Positions 25,880-34,324 are shown, numbered from the stretch's first letter. The stretch is DNA of 40,594 nucleotides from Prochlorococcus sp. AG-409-L18 (GCA_003215535.1 QCKG01000015.1:1-40594), one strand, 5' to 3'. The notes: generated by a model not told the origin, from the sequence alone. Numbers and translations: made by a program.

Positions 25880-26068
25880 TTGATCGAAGATCCCTTCACC
25901 ATTATTGCTTTGATGGGAATTATTTTCCTTGGGTTGCAGCTTTATATCCTTAGCTCAACCTTAAAAACAAATAAGAATGAACGGTTCCTAATAAATCCAA
26001 CTCAGAGGTACATGATTCAACTTCGAATAGAAAAGTTTTTTGCAAGCATTCATACAAGGCAAGATTAA
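25880..26068 (+). CDS. Small single-pass membrane protein, 62 residues
   Basis: TTG start at 25880, with an AGAAGGA-like site upstream. The membrane segment is TIIALMGIIFLGLQLYILSS, followed by a polar, basic part (NPTQRYMIQLRIEKFF). Function unknown. Confidence 0.65.
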   Translation: MIEDPFTIIALMGIIFLGLQLYILSSTLKTNKNERFLINPTQRYMIQLRIEKFFASIHTRQD

Positions 26069-26149
26069 AAGCCTTAAAAATTAATTCTAGAGCTGATAAT
26101 ATTTGTATGTATCCCTCAATAAGTCAAAACCATTGAAATCAAAGCACGC

Positions 26150-26416
26150 ATGAGCTACCTGATCACAAGGCATGACAAGAAAGAAGATGGTATAGCTGGC
26201 AAAAAATTTGAAAGCTTTGACGATGCTTATTCACTACTTAAAGATATTTATGGAGACTTCTGCTTATTTGCCAGGGACAGCGACGAATACCCTTACTATG
26301 AAATCATAGAAATCAAAGCCTTAAAAGTAGATCCGACTCTCTGCAAGCACTGTAAACGTTCTGCAAATAATGGGATCAGATGCTTAGGAATGTGCGTAGC
26401 TGATAACGATTATTAA
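26150..26416 (+). CDS. Hypothetical protein with a Cys-rich C-terminus, 88 residues
   Basis: ATG at 26150. The N-terminal two thirds (for example KKFESFDDAYSLLKDIYGDF) looks like a small alpha/beta domain. The C-terminal part has CKHCKRSANNGIRCLGMC, a four-Cys arrangement that could bind zinc. The family is not recognised. Confidence 0.75.
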   Translation: MSYLITRHDKKEDGIAGKKFESFDDAYSLLKDIYGDFCLFARDSDEYPYYEIIEIKALKVDPTLCKHCKRSANNGIRCLGMCVADNDY

Positions 26417-26437
26417 AAAAATATTTTCAATCAAGCC

Positions 26438-27073
26438 TCAAGAATTTGCTAAGCGGGATATATAAGCGTCTCTGTTGCCTGCATTTATCCAACCAGTAGC
26501 AATAGTTTTAGAAACGTTGTGGTTCACACGGCCACGATGAATATGAGACAAGCCTGCAGGGAAAATAATTATTTTCCCACGCTCTGCCTCCTCATGATGG
26601 TCTTGCCAGTAGAACTCCGTGCCCCCTGACTCGACATCATTGCAATAAAGAATCCAAGCAAGTATTCGATGAACTGGTTCAGTTGCCTCATTACTAATAG
26701 TCCAATCACAATGCCATTTCTTAAACCCTTCAGAAGGAGCATAACGTTGCAAATTAAAAATAGGGTTAACAAAGAGAGCTTGCTCTGGAGAACACTCTCT
26801 AATTAATGGGCGCTCTTGAAGATATTGATCAAGTGCTGCATTGACCCCTCGAACTATTACCTCGGCAAGTGCAAAAGCCTCAGGGTCTGAACGGTCAATT
26901 GAAACAAGGCTTATATCAGTGGACACCTTTGCGGGTTCTGACGCGTAATCTGGCAAGTTTGCACCAAAAGCTACACCACTTGTCTGTAGGTCTCGACGGC
27001 GATCAAAAAATGCCAACGCTCCATCGGCTACCGCCTCAAACCCAGGATTGGTATAACGAGCGATCATCTTCAT
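26438..27073 (-). CDS. 2OG-Fe(II) oxygenase, prolyl-4-hydroxylase-like
   Basis: A 211-residue protein with the double-stranded beta-helix ligands: HCDW (H121, D123), distal His in FPAGLSHIHRG (H177 or H179), and a basic residue (Lys189) about ten positions later for 2-oxoglutarate. ESGGTEFYWQDHH between them is typical of small hydroxylases. Start ATG at 27073. Substrate unknown. It differs from the TauD-like frame at 16.5 kb, which uses His-X-Glu. Confidence 0.88.
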   Translation of the reverse strand: MKMIARYTNPGFEAVADGALAFFDRRRDLQTSGVAFGANLPDYASEPAKVSTDISLVSIDRSDPEAFALAEVIVRGVNAALDQYLQERPLIRECSPEQALFVNPIFNLQRYAPSEGFKKWHCDWTISNEATEPVHRILAWILYCNDVESGGTEFYWQDHHEEAERGKIIIFPAGLSHIHRGRVNHNVSKTIATGWINAGNRDAYISRLANS

Positions 27074-27215
27074 ACACTTCCACTACCCTGCAAGAGGTAG
27101 GTCTTAAAAGCTATTGACAGCAAAACTTTTAAAGTCATCCTTGACAATCAAGTTTGTTTTCAAAAGCACGTAAATTCTTGGAGGCATTGTATTCACGAAG
27201 CAACAGAGGGGACTG

Positions 27216-27530
27216 TTAGTCAATTGATTCCCTTTTGATCCATTCTCGATACCACTGGCGATCATCTAGCCATCTAATGACTGGCCAATTAATCAAAACA
27301 GAAGCCACCAATAACCAGTAAAAGGAAGCCAGGTGAGGAGTTTGAGAAACTTTCTTGCATTTAATTCTAACAATTGCTTCGGTATCTAATGAAAACTCCA
27401 AATTCCCAGTCAATTGATCGCACAAGTGCGCTGTATAGCTTCTCACCCCGCCAAGAGTTAGTAAAACCGGAGCTACAGCCATTACGGTAGCCGTAGCCAA
27501 GGCTCTCCTTGGTGACATCTTGGTTCTCAT
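27216..27530 (-). CDS. Membrane-associated hypothetical protein, 104 residues
   Basis: ATG at 27530. A positively charged start (MRTKMSPRRALATA) leads into a hydrophobic segment (TVMAVAPVLLTLGGV). A second hydrophobic segment follows about residue 70 (FYWLLVASVLINWPVI). Two Cys lie between the segments. It diverges from the small gene at 27551 with only 20 bases between starts. Function unknown. Confidence 0.8.
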   Translation of the reverse strand: MRTKMSPRRALATATVMAVAPVLLTLGGVRSYTAHLCDQLTGNLEFSLDTEAIVRIKCKKVSQTPHLASFYWLLVASVLINWPVIRWLDDRQWYREWIKRESID

Positions 27531-27550
27531 AACAAATACTCTAAAGCCCT

Positions 27551-27673
27551 ATGGACTACTTGCCACCAGTTACGCTCATTGCTCTTTTAATTGGAATGTT
27601 TATTTTAGGATTTGTGTTTTCTCTAGGGATCAATGCCTTTTTCAGGACCCAATCTGATAAGCAAAATAAATAG
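27551..27673 (+). CDS. Small single-pass membrane protein, 40 residues
   Basis: ATG at 27551: MDYLPPVTLIALLIGMFILG followed by FVFSLGINAFF and a polar tail. Almost the whole protein is one membrane helix. Its start is only 20 bases from the divergent gene, so the promoters must overlap or lie inside coding DNA. Confidence 0.7.
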   Translation: MDYLPPVTLIALLIGMFILGFVFSLGINAFFRTQSDKQNK

Positions 27674-28228
27674 ATACGCCATTGGCTGATTATTACTGGG
27701 AAGTTGGCAGAAGCACACCAAAGGGTCTTGTTATGGATTAATAGATCTACATAGATAGAACTCTCAGCTTATAATTAAATCTAATAGAAAGGAATTAAAC
27801 TCGTAATCAAGTATGTTTTCATTAGAACAGTTTCTATTAATAGTAAAAGCAATAAAGCTGCTAAGAAGAACTATAGCGAATCATCTTCCTCAAATACAAT
27901 CATAAATTTATACCGCATAGGGATTATGCACGAGTCAGGTATTAACCAAGTAGACGATATAGATCTGAATCTGACTATCTTTCAATTGGTCATTCACGAC
28001 TACTGAACCATTAGAACCAATTGAGATTGAGACAGCTTACTTTTGAAGAAGTAGAGCCAGTCGGCTTTGAGCCACTAGCTCTAGTTATTGTCCTTAGAGG
28101 CCTATACTCAAATTAAAAAGTGCATAAAGCAGTCCTAAAGTATTAGAATCTCAGGTATTAACTTCCTAATAACAAATAAAGGCATAGTTTTGTTTCCAAA
28201 TAGCCTGCAGATCTTAAAGGGTTTGGCT
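27674..28228. other. Gene-poor region before the DUF4278-like gene
   Basis: No firm gene is seen in 555 bases. A TTG-started frame of 31 residues at 28021-28116 (RLRQLTFEEVEPVGFEPLAL) looks protein-like but lacks a ribosome-binding site. It may be a tiny gene or a remnant. Confidence 0.4.
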
Positions 28229-28747
28229 ATGAAGGGTGAGAGGGGAATCAATTTGAAGCTCGGATTCGTTGCACAAAGAATCGATTCTCCCAATCCGGCT
28301 CCTCCAGAAGAAGCCCAATCATCATTCGCGAACCAACCAATGAAAGCTCTTGTTTATCGAGGTCACAAATATAACCAACACCATGAAATCACAAATAAAA
28401 ACCCGATTAAATTAACTTACAGGCGAAATGTATATAAGAAGAAAAGGCATGAACTGATAAGCCTTAAGACAGAACTAACTTACAGAGGAAAGAAATACTT
28501 CTCTAAATATTTTGATCAAGAATCACTCCTAGGAATTAGTTTGGAAGAAATATTCTCACTAACAAGAGAAATTATTCACAATCAATTCATACTAGGTGAT
28601 GAAGAAAAAAGCAACCAATTATGGAATGAAGTTGCCCGTCGGAAAATTGATCCCTTGCGTATCATCAACCTTATGTATGGATGCCACTCACCTGAGGACG
28701 ACCAAAGCATGCTAGAAGCAGATGCATCTTATCTAAGGCAAATATAG
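28229..28747 (+). CDS. Protein with three DUF4278-like YRG repeats, about 172 residues
   Basis: ATG at 28229 follows AAAGGG at good spacing and is preferred over the TTG at 28190. Three short repeats are visible: ALVYRGHKYNQHHEI, KLTYRRNVYKKKRHE and ELTYRGKKYFSKYF. These resemble DUF4278, a short cyanobacterial motif of unknown role. The C-terminal half is helical (LGISLEEIFSLTREIIHNQF). No signal or membrane segment. Confidence 0.78.
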   Translation: MKGERGINLKLGFVAQRIDSPNPAPPEEAQSSFANQPMKALVYRGHKYNQHHEITNKNPIKLTYRRNVYKKKRHELISLKTELTYRGKKYFSKYFDQESLLGISLEEIFSLTREIIHNQFILGDEEKSNQLWNEVARRKIDPLRIINLMYGCHSPEDDQSMLEADASYLRQI

Positions 28748-28786
28748 AGAAGACAATGGATCTGAAGAAACAATATCTCTAAAATT

Positions 28787-28948
28787 ATGAAGCAAGCAAT
28801 ATTTAACTTTAAAATAGCTGAAAGCAAAATAAATTATCTTATAGAACACGATCCCAAAAGAATCAATAGTTTGGTAACAACGACAACGGAAAATGAACCT
28901 TTAAAAATGTTGGAATTAAAAATCAACCTATTAGAAAGCGATAATTAA
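28787..28948 (+). CDS. Small soluble hypothetical protein, 53 residues
   Basis: ATG at 28787 to TAA. Sequence such as MKQAIFNFKIAESKINYLIE and KMLELKINLLESDN suggests a helical protein. Its stop abuts the ATG of the next gene, so the two are probably coupled. Confidence 0.6.
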   Translation: MKQAIFNFKIAESKINYLIEHDPKRINSLVTTTTENEPLKMLELKINLLESDN

Positions 28949-29137
28949 ATGGCTGAGAACAGATTCTCATCTAAATCTAACTTAAGGAAAAACTTCCTAA
29001 AAGCCCAAAACACTCACCAGCCTATTCATAAAGTTGAAAGCCCACTCAAGCGTGATCTTGCTGCAATGGCAAAAATTAATCGAATGCTAAAAGAAGGGTT
29101 TATTACCTGGCTAGGTGAAATTGGTCGTCAATATTGA
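28949..29137 (+). CDS. Small basic hypothetical protein, 62 residues
   Basis: ATG at 28949 directly after the previous stop. Basic and polar (for example SSKSNLRKNFLKAQNTHQPI), ending LKEGFITWLGEIGRQY. No domain is recognised. Confidence 0.65.
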   Translation: MAENRFSSKSNLRKNFLKAQNTHQPIHKVESPLKRDLAAMAKINRMLKEGFITWLGEIGRQY

Positions 29138-29188
29138 ATTAGGTATCCCTATCACTAAACATTAATACTAGATACCTCGGCCAAGAAC

Positions 29189-29202
29189 GTATCAATAAAT
29201 AC
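29189..29202. promoter_or_regulatory. Candidate NtcA site (GTAN8TAC) upstream of nirA
   Basis: A perfect match to the NtcA consensus, GTA-N8-TAC. NtcA activates nitrogen-use genes, and nirA is a classic target. A good -10 box at the canonical 22-24 base distance is not seen, and the site is about 310 bases from the nirA start, so it remains a candidate. Confidence 0.45.
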
Positions 29203-29292
29203 AAAATCTGTTTAATATCTATTAAACAGCAGATATAAGCATCGTTAGATAAAAGTAATTCAAATCTGAAGGAAGAGTTGGTAAAGGGATCA

Positions 29293-29353
29293 TGTATCCA
29301 AATACACCAAAAATCAGATCCAGCAAATATCGATTTTTGTTGTATCTGATACA
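29293..29353. promoter_or_regulatory. Two TGTA...TACA dyads in the nirA leader
   Basis: Two similar inverted repeats lie at 29293-29306 (TGTATCCAAATACA) and 29341-29353 (TGTATCTGATACA), about 47 bases apart centre to centre. Their spacers (6 and 5) do not fit NtcA. A different dimeric regulator, or chance, is possible. Confidence 0.4.
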
Positions 29354-29511
29354 GAGCAAGTCCACTAAAAAAAGCATTAATGGTTGGCAGTTGATCAATA
29401 GCTCTCTTTGCAGATGAATCAGAAAGAATGTTTAAACTGCTCTAATCAAGAGAGTCTTTCCACCAGCATCTTTTTCTATTTCAACTAACCGATAAGGAGA
29501 TATTTTTAACC

Positions 29512-31116
29512 ATGAAATCCTATTTAGAAGGGAAAAAACTGAATAATATTGAAAAGAATAAAGCCCAGAAAGATGGGCTTGAACTTGGAAGTGAACTCGA
29601 GGAACTTGCTAAAGTTGGTTGGGAAAAAATCGACAAGACTGATCTTGAGCTCCGGCTAAAATGGTATGGGATGTTCTGGAGACCAAAGTCACCAGGGAAA
29701 TTCATGTTGCGTTTAAGGATACCCAATGGGGTACTTAATAACCTGCAATTAAAAGTAATTGCTTCCATTGTTGCTAGATATGGTGATGAAGGTAGTTCCG
29801 ATATAACAACACGACAAAACCTTCAACTTCGTGGAGTACTTATTAATGATCTTCCTGAAATACTTAAGCGTCTAAAGGAAGCTAACCTAGAAACAATTCA
29901 ATCAGGTTTTGACAATCCTAGGAATGTCACAGGCAATCCTCTAGCAGGAATAGACCCTGAGGAGATCCTAGATACAAGACCTTATACATTGAAGCTTCAA
30001 AATTTCCTTACCAATAATGGGAATGGAAACGCTGAATTCTCAAATCTACCGAGGAAGTGGAACACAGCTGTTGCAGGGTCATATGACAACTTCTTACTAC
30101 ACAATGACCTTATATTTCACCCTGTTCTTAATAAAGGAGTAATGGGATTTGGAGTATGGGTAGGCGGAATTCTCTCTTCCCAGTTAAACGACTATGCGGT
30201 ACCTCTTAATGCCTGGGTCAACCCAGATCAAATTTGCAACTTGACTGGAGTAATTCTTTCAATATGGAGGAATCATGGAGAACGAGATAAGAGAAATAAA
30301 GGTAGGTTCAGATTTTATCTAAACAAAGTAGGAATAGAAAATTTTAGAAAGATGGTTGAAGAAAAGTTTGGAGAATTAAGCGAAGATCCTGGTTCTATAT
30401 TTTCAAAGAAACCCCGAACATTCTTTGGTGTTAACCCTCAAAAGCAATCAGGGCTTTTTTATGCAGGTCTACATGTTCCTGTAGGTCGTTTAACGGCAGA
30501 GAGGATTCAAGATCTAGCATATTTAAGTTCAGCGTATGGGAGTGGTGAAATTCGTCTAACTGAAGACCAGAACATAATTATTGTAAATATCAATGGAGAT
30601 AACATACGAAAGTTCAAGGCAGATCCTTTATTAAAAACCTTTCCACTAGATCCTGATCCCATTTCGGCAGGAACTGTTTCATGTACTGGAAGTACATATT
30701 GCAGCTTTGCTCTGACTAATACAAAAGATCAAGCACAAAAAGTTTCGAGAGAACTTGCTTCTGAGCTTGATGTTCCCAAAGAGCTAAAAATCCATTGGAC
30801 AGGCTGCCCAAATAGCTGCGGACAAGCCTACATGGGAGCCATCGGCCTGACCGGTACCAAAACTAGAAATAGCGATGGAGAAATGACTGAGGCTTACAAC
30901 ATAAGTATTGGAGGCAAGCAAGGTCCTGTGAACAGGATTGGAGAATTAAAGTACAAATCAATACCTAAAAGCGATATAAAAGATGTATTGAAAAAGATAT
31001 TGATTGAGAATCACTTTGCAGTGCCTAAAAAAACATCTAAGCCTATCTTTTTAAATCAGATAAAAAGAATAGTTAATTGGATTAAGGCAACCAATAAAAG
31101 CATACTATCTCGGTAG
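29512..31116 (+). CDS. nirA: Ferredoxin-nitrite reductase
   Basis: NirA reduces nitrite to ammonium with six electrons from ferredoxin. The 534 residues carry the siroheme/[4Fe-4S] ligands C391 and C397 in CTGSTYC and C432 and C436 in GCPNSC, in family order. The substrate-side motif STRQNLQLRG is present as DITTRQNLQLRG. Other conserved parts include VPVGRLTAERIQDLA. Start ATG at 29512 with a GGAG site (AAGGAGAT) upstream. It heads a plus-strand module with a 47-residue gene, focA and a HEAT-repeat gene. Sulfite reductase is the main alternative, but the focA linkage favours nitrite. Confidence 0.94.
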   Translation: MKSYLEGKKLNNIEKNKAQKDGLELGSELEELAKVGWEKIDKTDLELRLKWYGMFWRPKSPGKFMLRLRIPNGVLNNLQLKVIASIVARYGDEGSSDITTRQNLQLRGVLINDLPEILKRLKEANLETIQSGFDNPRNVTGNPLAGIDPEEILDTRPYTLKLQNFLTNNGNGNAEFSNLPRKWNTAVAGSYDNFLLHNDLIFHPVLNKGVMGFGVWVGGILSSQLNDYAVPLNAWVNPDQICNLTGVILSIWRNHGERDKRNKGRFRFYLNKVGIENFRKMVEEKFGELSEDPGSIFSKKPRTFFGVNPQKQSGLFYAGLHVPVGRLTAERIQDLAYLSSAYGSGEIRLTEDQNIIIVNINGDNIRKFKADPLLKTFPLDPDPISAGTVSCTGSTYCSFALTNTKDQAQKVSRELASELDVPKELKIHWTGCPNSCGQAYMGAIGLTGTKTRNSDGEMTEAYNISIGGKQGPVNRIGELKYKSIPKSDIKDVLKKILIENHFAVPKKTSKPIFLNQIKRIVNWIKATNKSILSR

Positions 31117-31130
31117 AATGCTTTTATTTT
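31095..31130 (+). terminator. Hairpin terminator or attenuator after nirA
   Basis: A 9-bp stem TAAAAGCAT / ATGCTTTTA, with an inner CTAT/GTAG extension around a CTCG loop, is followed by four T. The stem overlaps the nirA stop codon region. It could end nirA transcripts or reduce read-through into the 47-residue gene and focA. Confidence 0.6.
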
Positions 31131-31151
31131 CCACCAATCTGATTTTTTATC

Positions 31152-31295
31152 ATGGCATCTAAACCTAAGTCGCAAGATTTTTTTTCAAGGATCGTAAACT
31201 GGATAAGTGATTTTAGTAAAGAGCAACCAGCCATTAACAGAGAAGGCGGAGGACAAGATCTATACTCAAGAATAATGAACAGAATTAGCAAATAA
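31152..31295 (+). CDS. Small soluble protein between nirA and focA, 47 residues
   Basis: ATG at 31152. The protein has two similar blocks, QDFFSRIVNWIS near the start and QDLYSRIMNRIS at the end, joined by an acidic and Gly-rich linker. This internal repeat suggests two amphipathic helices. It is 35 bases from nirA and 40 bases from focA. I do not recognise it. A role in nitrite use is inferred from position. Confidence 0.7.
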   Translation: MASKPKSQDFFSRIVNWISDFSKEQPAINREGGGQDLYSRIMNRISK

Positions 31296-31335
31296 AACAT
31301 AGCAAAACTCTAAAATCTCACAAATTAAAAAAAAA

Positions 31336-32247
31336 ATGGAAACTAATCCTTCTCAGATGGACTATGTCCTTCCCAATGAATTAGTAGATGGAATGATTTC
31401 TGCTGGAGGGAAAAAATCGACTGTTAGCGTAAAGAATCTATTAGTTCGAGGGTTTTACTCAGGAGCTATTCTTGGGTTGGCCACATGTCTCGCAATAACA
31501 GTTGGTATTCAGTCTGGAATGCCCTTTCTTGGATCAGTTATCTTTCCATTTGGGTTTGCAAGTATTGTTCTTTTTGGGATGGAGCTTGTTACTGGGAATT
31601 TTGCATTATTACCTATGGCAACATGGGCAGGTAAGTCTTCATGGAGAGCAACATTCCGAAACTGGATGTGGGTTTGGTTAGGTAATTTCCTTGGAACCCT
31701 TCTTGTAGCAATATTAATCTCAATTAGCCTAACAAGTGCTGGAACAATTGAGCCACTATCTGCAGTAGATGGAGGCAAGGGCTGGGCTGTTGTTGCGGCC
31801 AAGATAATATCAATCAATCAATCAAATGTGCTTACAAAGTATGAATCTTTAGGATCTACAGGACTCTTTCTTGCATTTTTAAGGGGAGTAATTGCTAACT
31901 GGCTTGTATGTCTTGGAGTAACAATGGCACTTGTAAGTAAAAGTGTTCCAGGCAAACTTCTAGCCTGCTGGCTGCCAATTACAGCATTCCAAACCATGGG
32001 GATGGAGCATATCGTTGTAAATATGTTTTTGCATACAGCTGGTCCTCTCCTTGGATCGGGAGTCCCTTTTTTCAAAGTTATTTTTTGGAATTTCCTTCCA
32101 GTCACATTAGGCAATATCATTGGTGGAATGGTATTTATAGGAATGCTTTTTTACAGCACGCATCGAACTAAAATGTCTAATGTATTGCCATCTATTCACG
32201 ATGAAAAATTAGAGAGAGAGCTAGCTGCAGAACTAGGTGCTCGCTAA
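31336..32247 (+). CDS. focA: Formate/nitrite transporter family protein (nitrite uptake)
   Basis: FocA/NirC proteins are pentameric channels for small anions. The 303 residues contain about six membrane segments and family motifs such as LVRGFYSGAILGLATCLAIT, GMELVTGNFALLP, NWLVCLGVTMAL and GMEHIVVNMF. In marine cyanobacteria the copy next to nirA is taken as the nitrite importer. Start ATG at 31336 follows a run of nine A with no clear ribosome-binding site. Confidence 0.94.
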   Translation: METNPSQMDYVLPNELVDGMISAGGKKSTVSVKNLLVRGFYSGAILGLATCLAITVGIQSGMPFLGSVIFPFGFASIVLFGMELVTGNFALLPMATWAGKSSWRATFRNWMWVWLGNFLGTLLVAILISISLTSAGTIEPLSAVDGGKGWAVVAAKIISINQSNVLTKYESLGSTGLFLAFLRGVIANWLVCLGVTMALVSKSVPGKLLACWLPITAFQTMGMEHIVVNMFLHTAGPLLGSGVPFFKVIFWNFLPVTLGNIIGGMVFIGMLFYSTHRTKMSNVLPSIHDEKLERELAAELGAR

Positions 32248-32264
32248 ATCAAAAAGAAAAGTCT

Positions 32265-32996
32265 ATGCAATCAAATGAACTCTCTATTTGGGAAAAACTC
32301 AGCCCAACCAGTAAGGCTCATATTGAGCCTTACTGGTTAAAAGATATGTATTTAGCTATCAATAGCAAAGAGCTTCGGATTGCAATTGCTGAACGCCTCG
32401 GATTTATGGGATCTAAAGGCTGGCCATTTATCCATTCTCTTATTAAGCAAGAAGGAGTTCAGCCTGAGTTGATTCACGCCGCTGGACTTTGTCATCAAAT
32501 AGAAGCAAAGAATTTGTTAATCGAGCTTCTACAAAATGCAGGTGAAATGAAATTAGCAATCCTTCAAGCACTTGCATGCTGGGGGGCAGATATACCCTTA
32601 GATCTTTTAAGAAATATTATGCATGAAAAGTCACAATCAATTCGTTTAGCAGCATTGGAATTGCTAAGTTTCAAGGCACATCTACTAGGAGATAATGTTC
32701 TTCTAGAAGTTGTTCAAGAACCTTTAAATGACTTTCGAGATCCAATTGTAATTGCAACTATTCGCATATTACAGCGACGCAATGGAGTCGCTATCAGTGA
32801 CGAAATTGAAAAGATTGTTAGCAGAGGTTCTGAGCAGGTAGCTCAACTTGCTTTAGTTGCTCTTGGCTGCATTGCCACACCTGAAAGCCAAGCATCCTTG
32901 GCAAAGCTAAGCGAAGCACTTCCTAAAGGATCACGCAAAGATATGGCAGATAGCCAACTAAATCTACAATATAGAATATTTACCTTAAAGAAGTAA
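32265..32996 (+). CDS. HEAT-repeat protein of the nitrite module (possible NirX)
   Basis: This 243-residue all-helical protein has repeated HEAT-like units, for example LRIAIAERLGFMGSKGWPFI, IRLAALELLSFKAHLLGD and VAQLALVALGCIATPESQAS. Such proteins serve as binding scaffolds. It lies 17 bases after focA, so it is probably in the same transcript. Prochlorococcus nitrite clusters are reported to contain a gene called nirX, and this may be it, but I cannot confirm that. An ATG at 32346 is an alternative start that would place the 32304 hairpin in a leader. Confidence 0.8.
   Translation: MQSNELSIWEKLSPTSKAHIEPYWLKDMYLAINSKELRIAIAERLGFMGSKGWPFIHSLIKQEGVQPELIHAAGLCHQIEAKNLLIELLQNAGEMKLAILQALACWGADIPLDLLRNIMHEKSQSIRLAALELLSFKAHLLGDNVLLEVVQEPLNDFRDPIVIATIRILQRRNGVAISDEIEKIVSRGSEQVAQLALVALGCIATPESQASLAKLSEALPKGSRKDMADSQLNLQYRIFTLKK
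32304..32336. repeat. Perfect 15-bp inverted repeat inside the HEAT gene
   Basis: Arms AACCAGTAAGGCTCA (32304-32318) and TGAGCCTTACTGGTT (32322-32336) flank a three-base TAT loop. It covers codons 14-24 of the HEAT-repeat gene. No T-tract follows on the plus strand. The CCAGTAAG / CTTACTGG core is shared with the terminator at 34974-35004. Confidence 0.95.
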
Positions 32997-33183
32997 ATAA
33001 AAGGTTTTAAGTTTAGGGCTATTGAAGATAAGTTTTTACTCATTCATGAAGTCACTATAAGCTTCGAAAAATCGATCTTAGATTCAAACTCTTCTTCTTA
33101 CTTTAAGTCAAATTTGAACAATAAAGTAATAAGAATCTATTATTAATCACAATACCCCTTCTTGAATTCAATATAAAGTTGAT

Positions 33184-33783
33184 TTAAATCTCAATAGCAT
33201 CTACAAAAACCTTACTCAAAGCCGCAAGAGGCTCCCCAGTCCATTCTTGAAGAGCCTTCATCATGGGACAATTTCCTGTTCCATGAATTGCCTGAACCAT
33301 TTCATCACCTGTGAGTTCATGGCGACCAATTAAAATCTGAGTTATCAAATCAAGGTCACCTTGATACTTGGCCACAATATCTGGAAGCTGTTTTAAAGCT
33401 AAATCTAATTCAAGTCCTTTAATGGCTGAATGCTTCTGGAACTCAGTCCTTGCTGCTTGGGCATATGCCTTGGCGCCTGCATCAGTAAATCGTTTACCGC
33501 TTAATCCTTGATTCGTTTGAGACATCCCAAATGAAACTGGATCAACAAGAGGAATTTGAAGGGACTGTTGCTCATTAACTAAAGAAGCGCTAGATATATT
33601 TCCTGCTTGCAATTCAAATAGGCCATTTAAGAGGATCTTTTGCACAAGATCCTGAAGAGTCAAGCCTGATCTGATCGCATGACCCTTTAATGAGTTAAGC
33701 AGATCAGAAGAAATGTCAATTCTTAGAGGAGCCTTACTCAAATTCAGCCAAGTATCATTTAATACAAAATAGCCCTGAATCAA
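33184..33783 (-). CDS. Hypothetical protein, 199 residues
   Basis: TTG start at 33783. The N-terminal part (LRIDISSDLLNSLKGHAIRS and LTLQDLVQKILLNGL) resembles a ribbon-helix-helix DNA-binding segment, a weak match. The rest is helical (GAKAYAQAARTEFQKHSAIK) and contains HGTGNCPMMKALQEW. The domain assignment is tentative. Confidence 0.75.
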   Translation of the reverse strand: MIQGYFVLNDTWLNLSKAPLRIDISSDLLNSLKGHAIRSGLTLQDLVQKILLNGLFELQAGNISSASLVNEQQSLQIPLVDPVSFGMSQTNQGLSGKRFTDAGAKAYAQAARTEFQKHSAIKGLELDLALKQLPDIVAKYQGDLDLITQILIGRHELTGDEMVQAIHGTGNCPMMKALQEWTGEPLAALSKVFVDAIEI

Positions 33784-34324
33784 TAAAATGGTGATGTGCC
33801 AGGTTTATTGTAATCTCACCATAATTAACGTTGAATCAGGAGCTTGGAAGAAATAGTCCTAAATACTAATGAATTAATTAGGTAAGCACACGTTTAAGCT
33901 AAAGATTTTTCTAAGGAAGGAAGGCTCAGGGAAGGTTCCATCAAAAGACAGTTCCAAAGGTGAAGAAATTAAACTTCCTTGTTTTTACTCCTACTAGTTC
34001 CACCAACCCTTTCGGAAGCTATAAGTTAATCAAGTATAAATGCAATCTTCAATGACCCATCTGAAAAATGCTAGCTAATGAAGATAGGAGCTATTGAATT
34101 CAAGAAGGCCGGCCAATCCCCATGACCCGACAATGAAGCCAAGACTAATCACTTGCAAGTAGATTGTGATCAATATATGGGCACTACTTATGGTGATTTT
34201 TCTAATTTTTTAAAGGTCAACCACCACTTATAAGGTCTAAGATTCATTCTATTGGGAAAGGACCTTCTACTCTCTAGTCAAATCAAAGCCACTAAGAAGT
34301 AAAAGGTTCTTTTATACAATGCAG
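33784..34324. other. Gene-poor region, 541 bases
   Basis: Only one weak small minus-strand frame (34075-34173, listed next) is seen. No terminator or repeat of note. Confidence 0.45.
34075..34173 (-). CDS. Possible tiny membrane protein, 32 residues
   Basis: A TTG-started frame reads ITIYLQVISLGFIVGSWGLA and ends LLEFNSSYLH. The hydrophobic pattern is like other tiny membrane proteins here, but there is no clear ribosome-binding site and no ATG. Confidence 0.35.
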   Translation of the reverse strand: MITIYLQVISLGFIVGSWGLAGLLEFNSSYLH

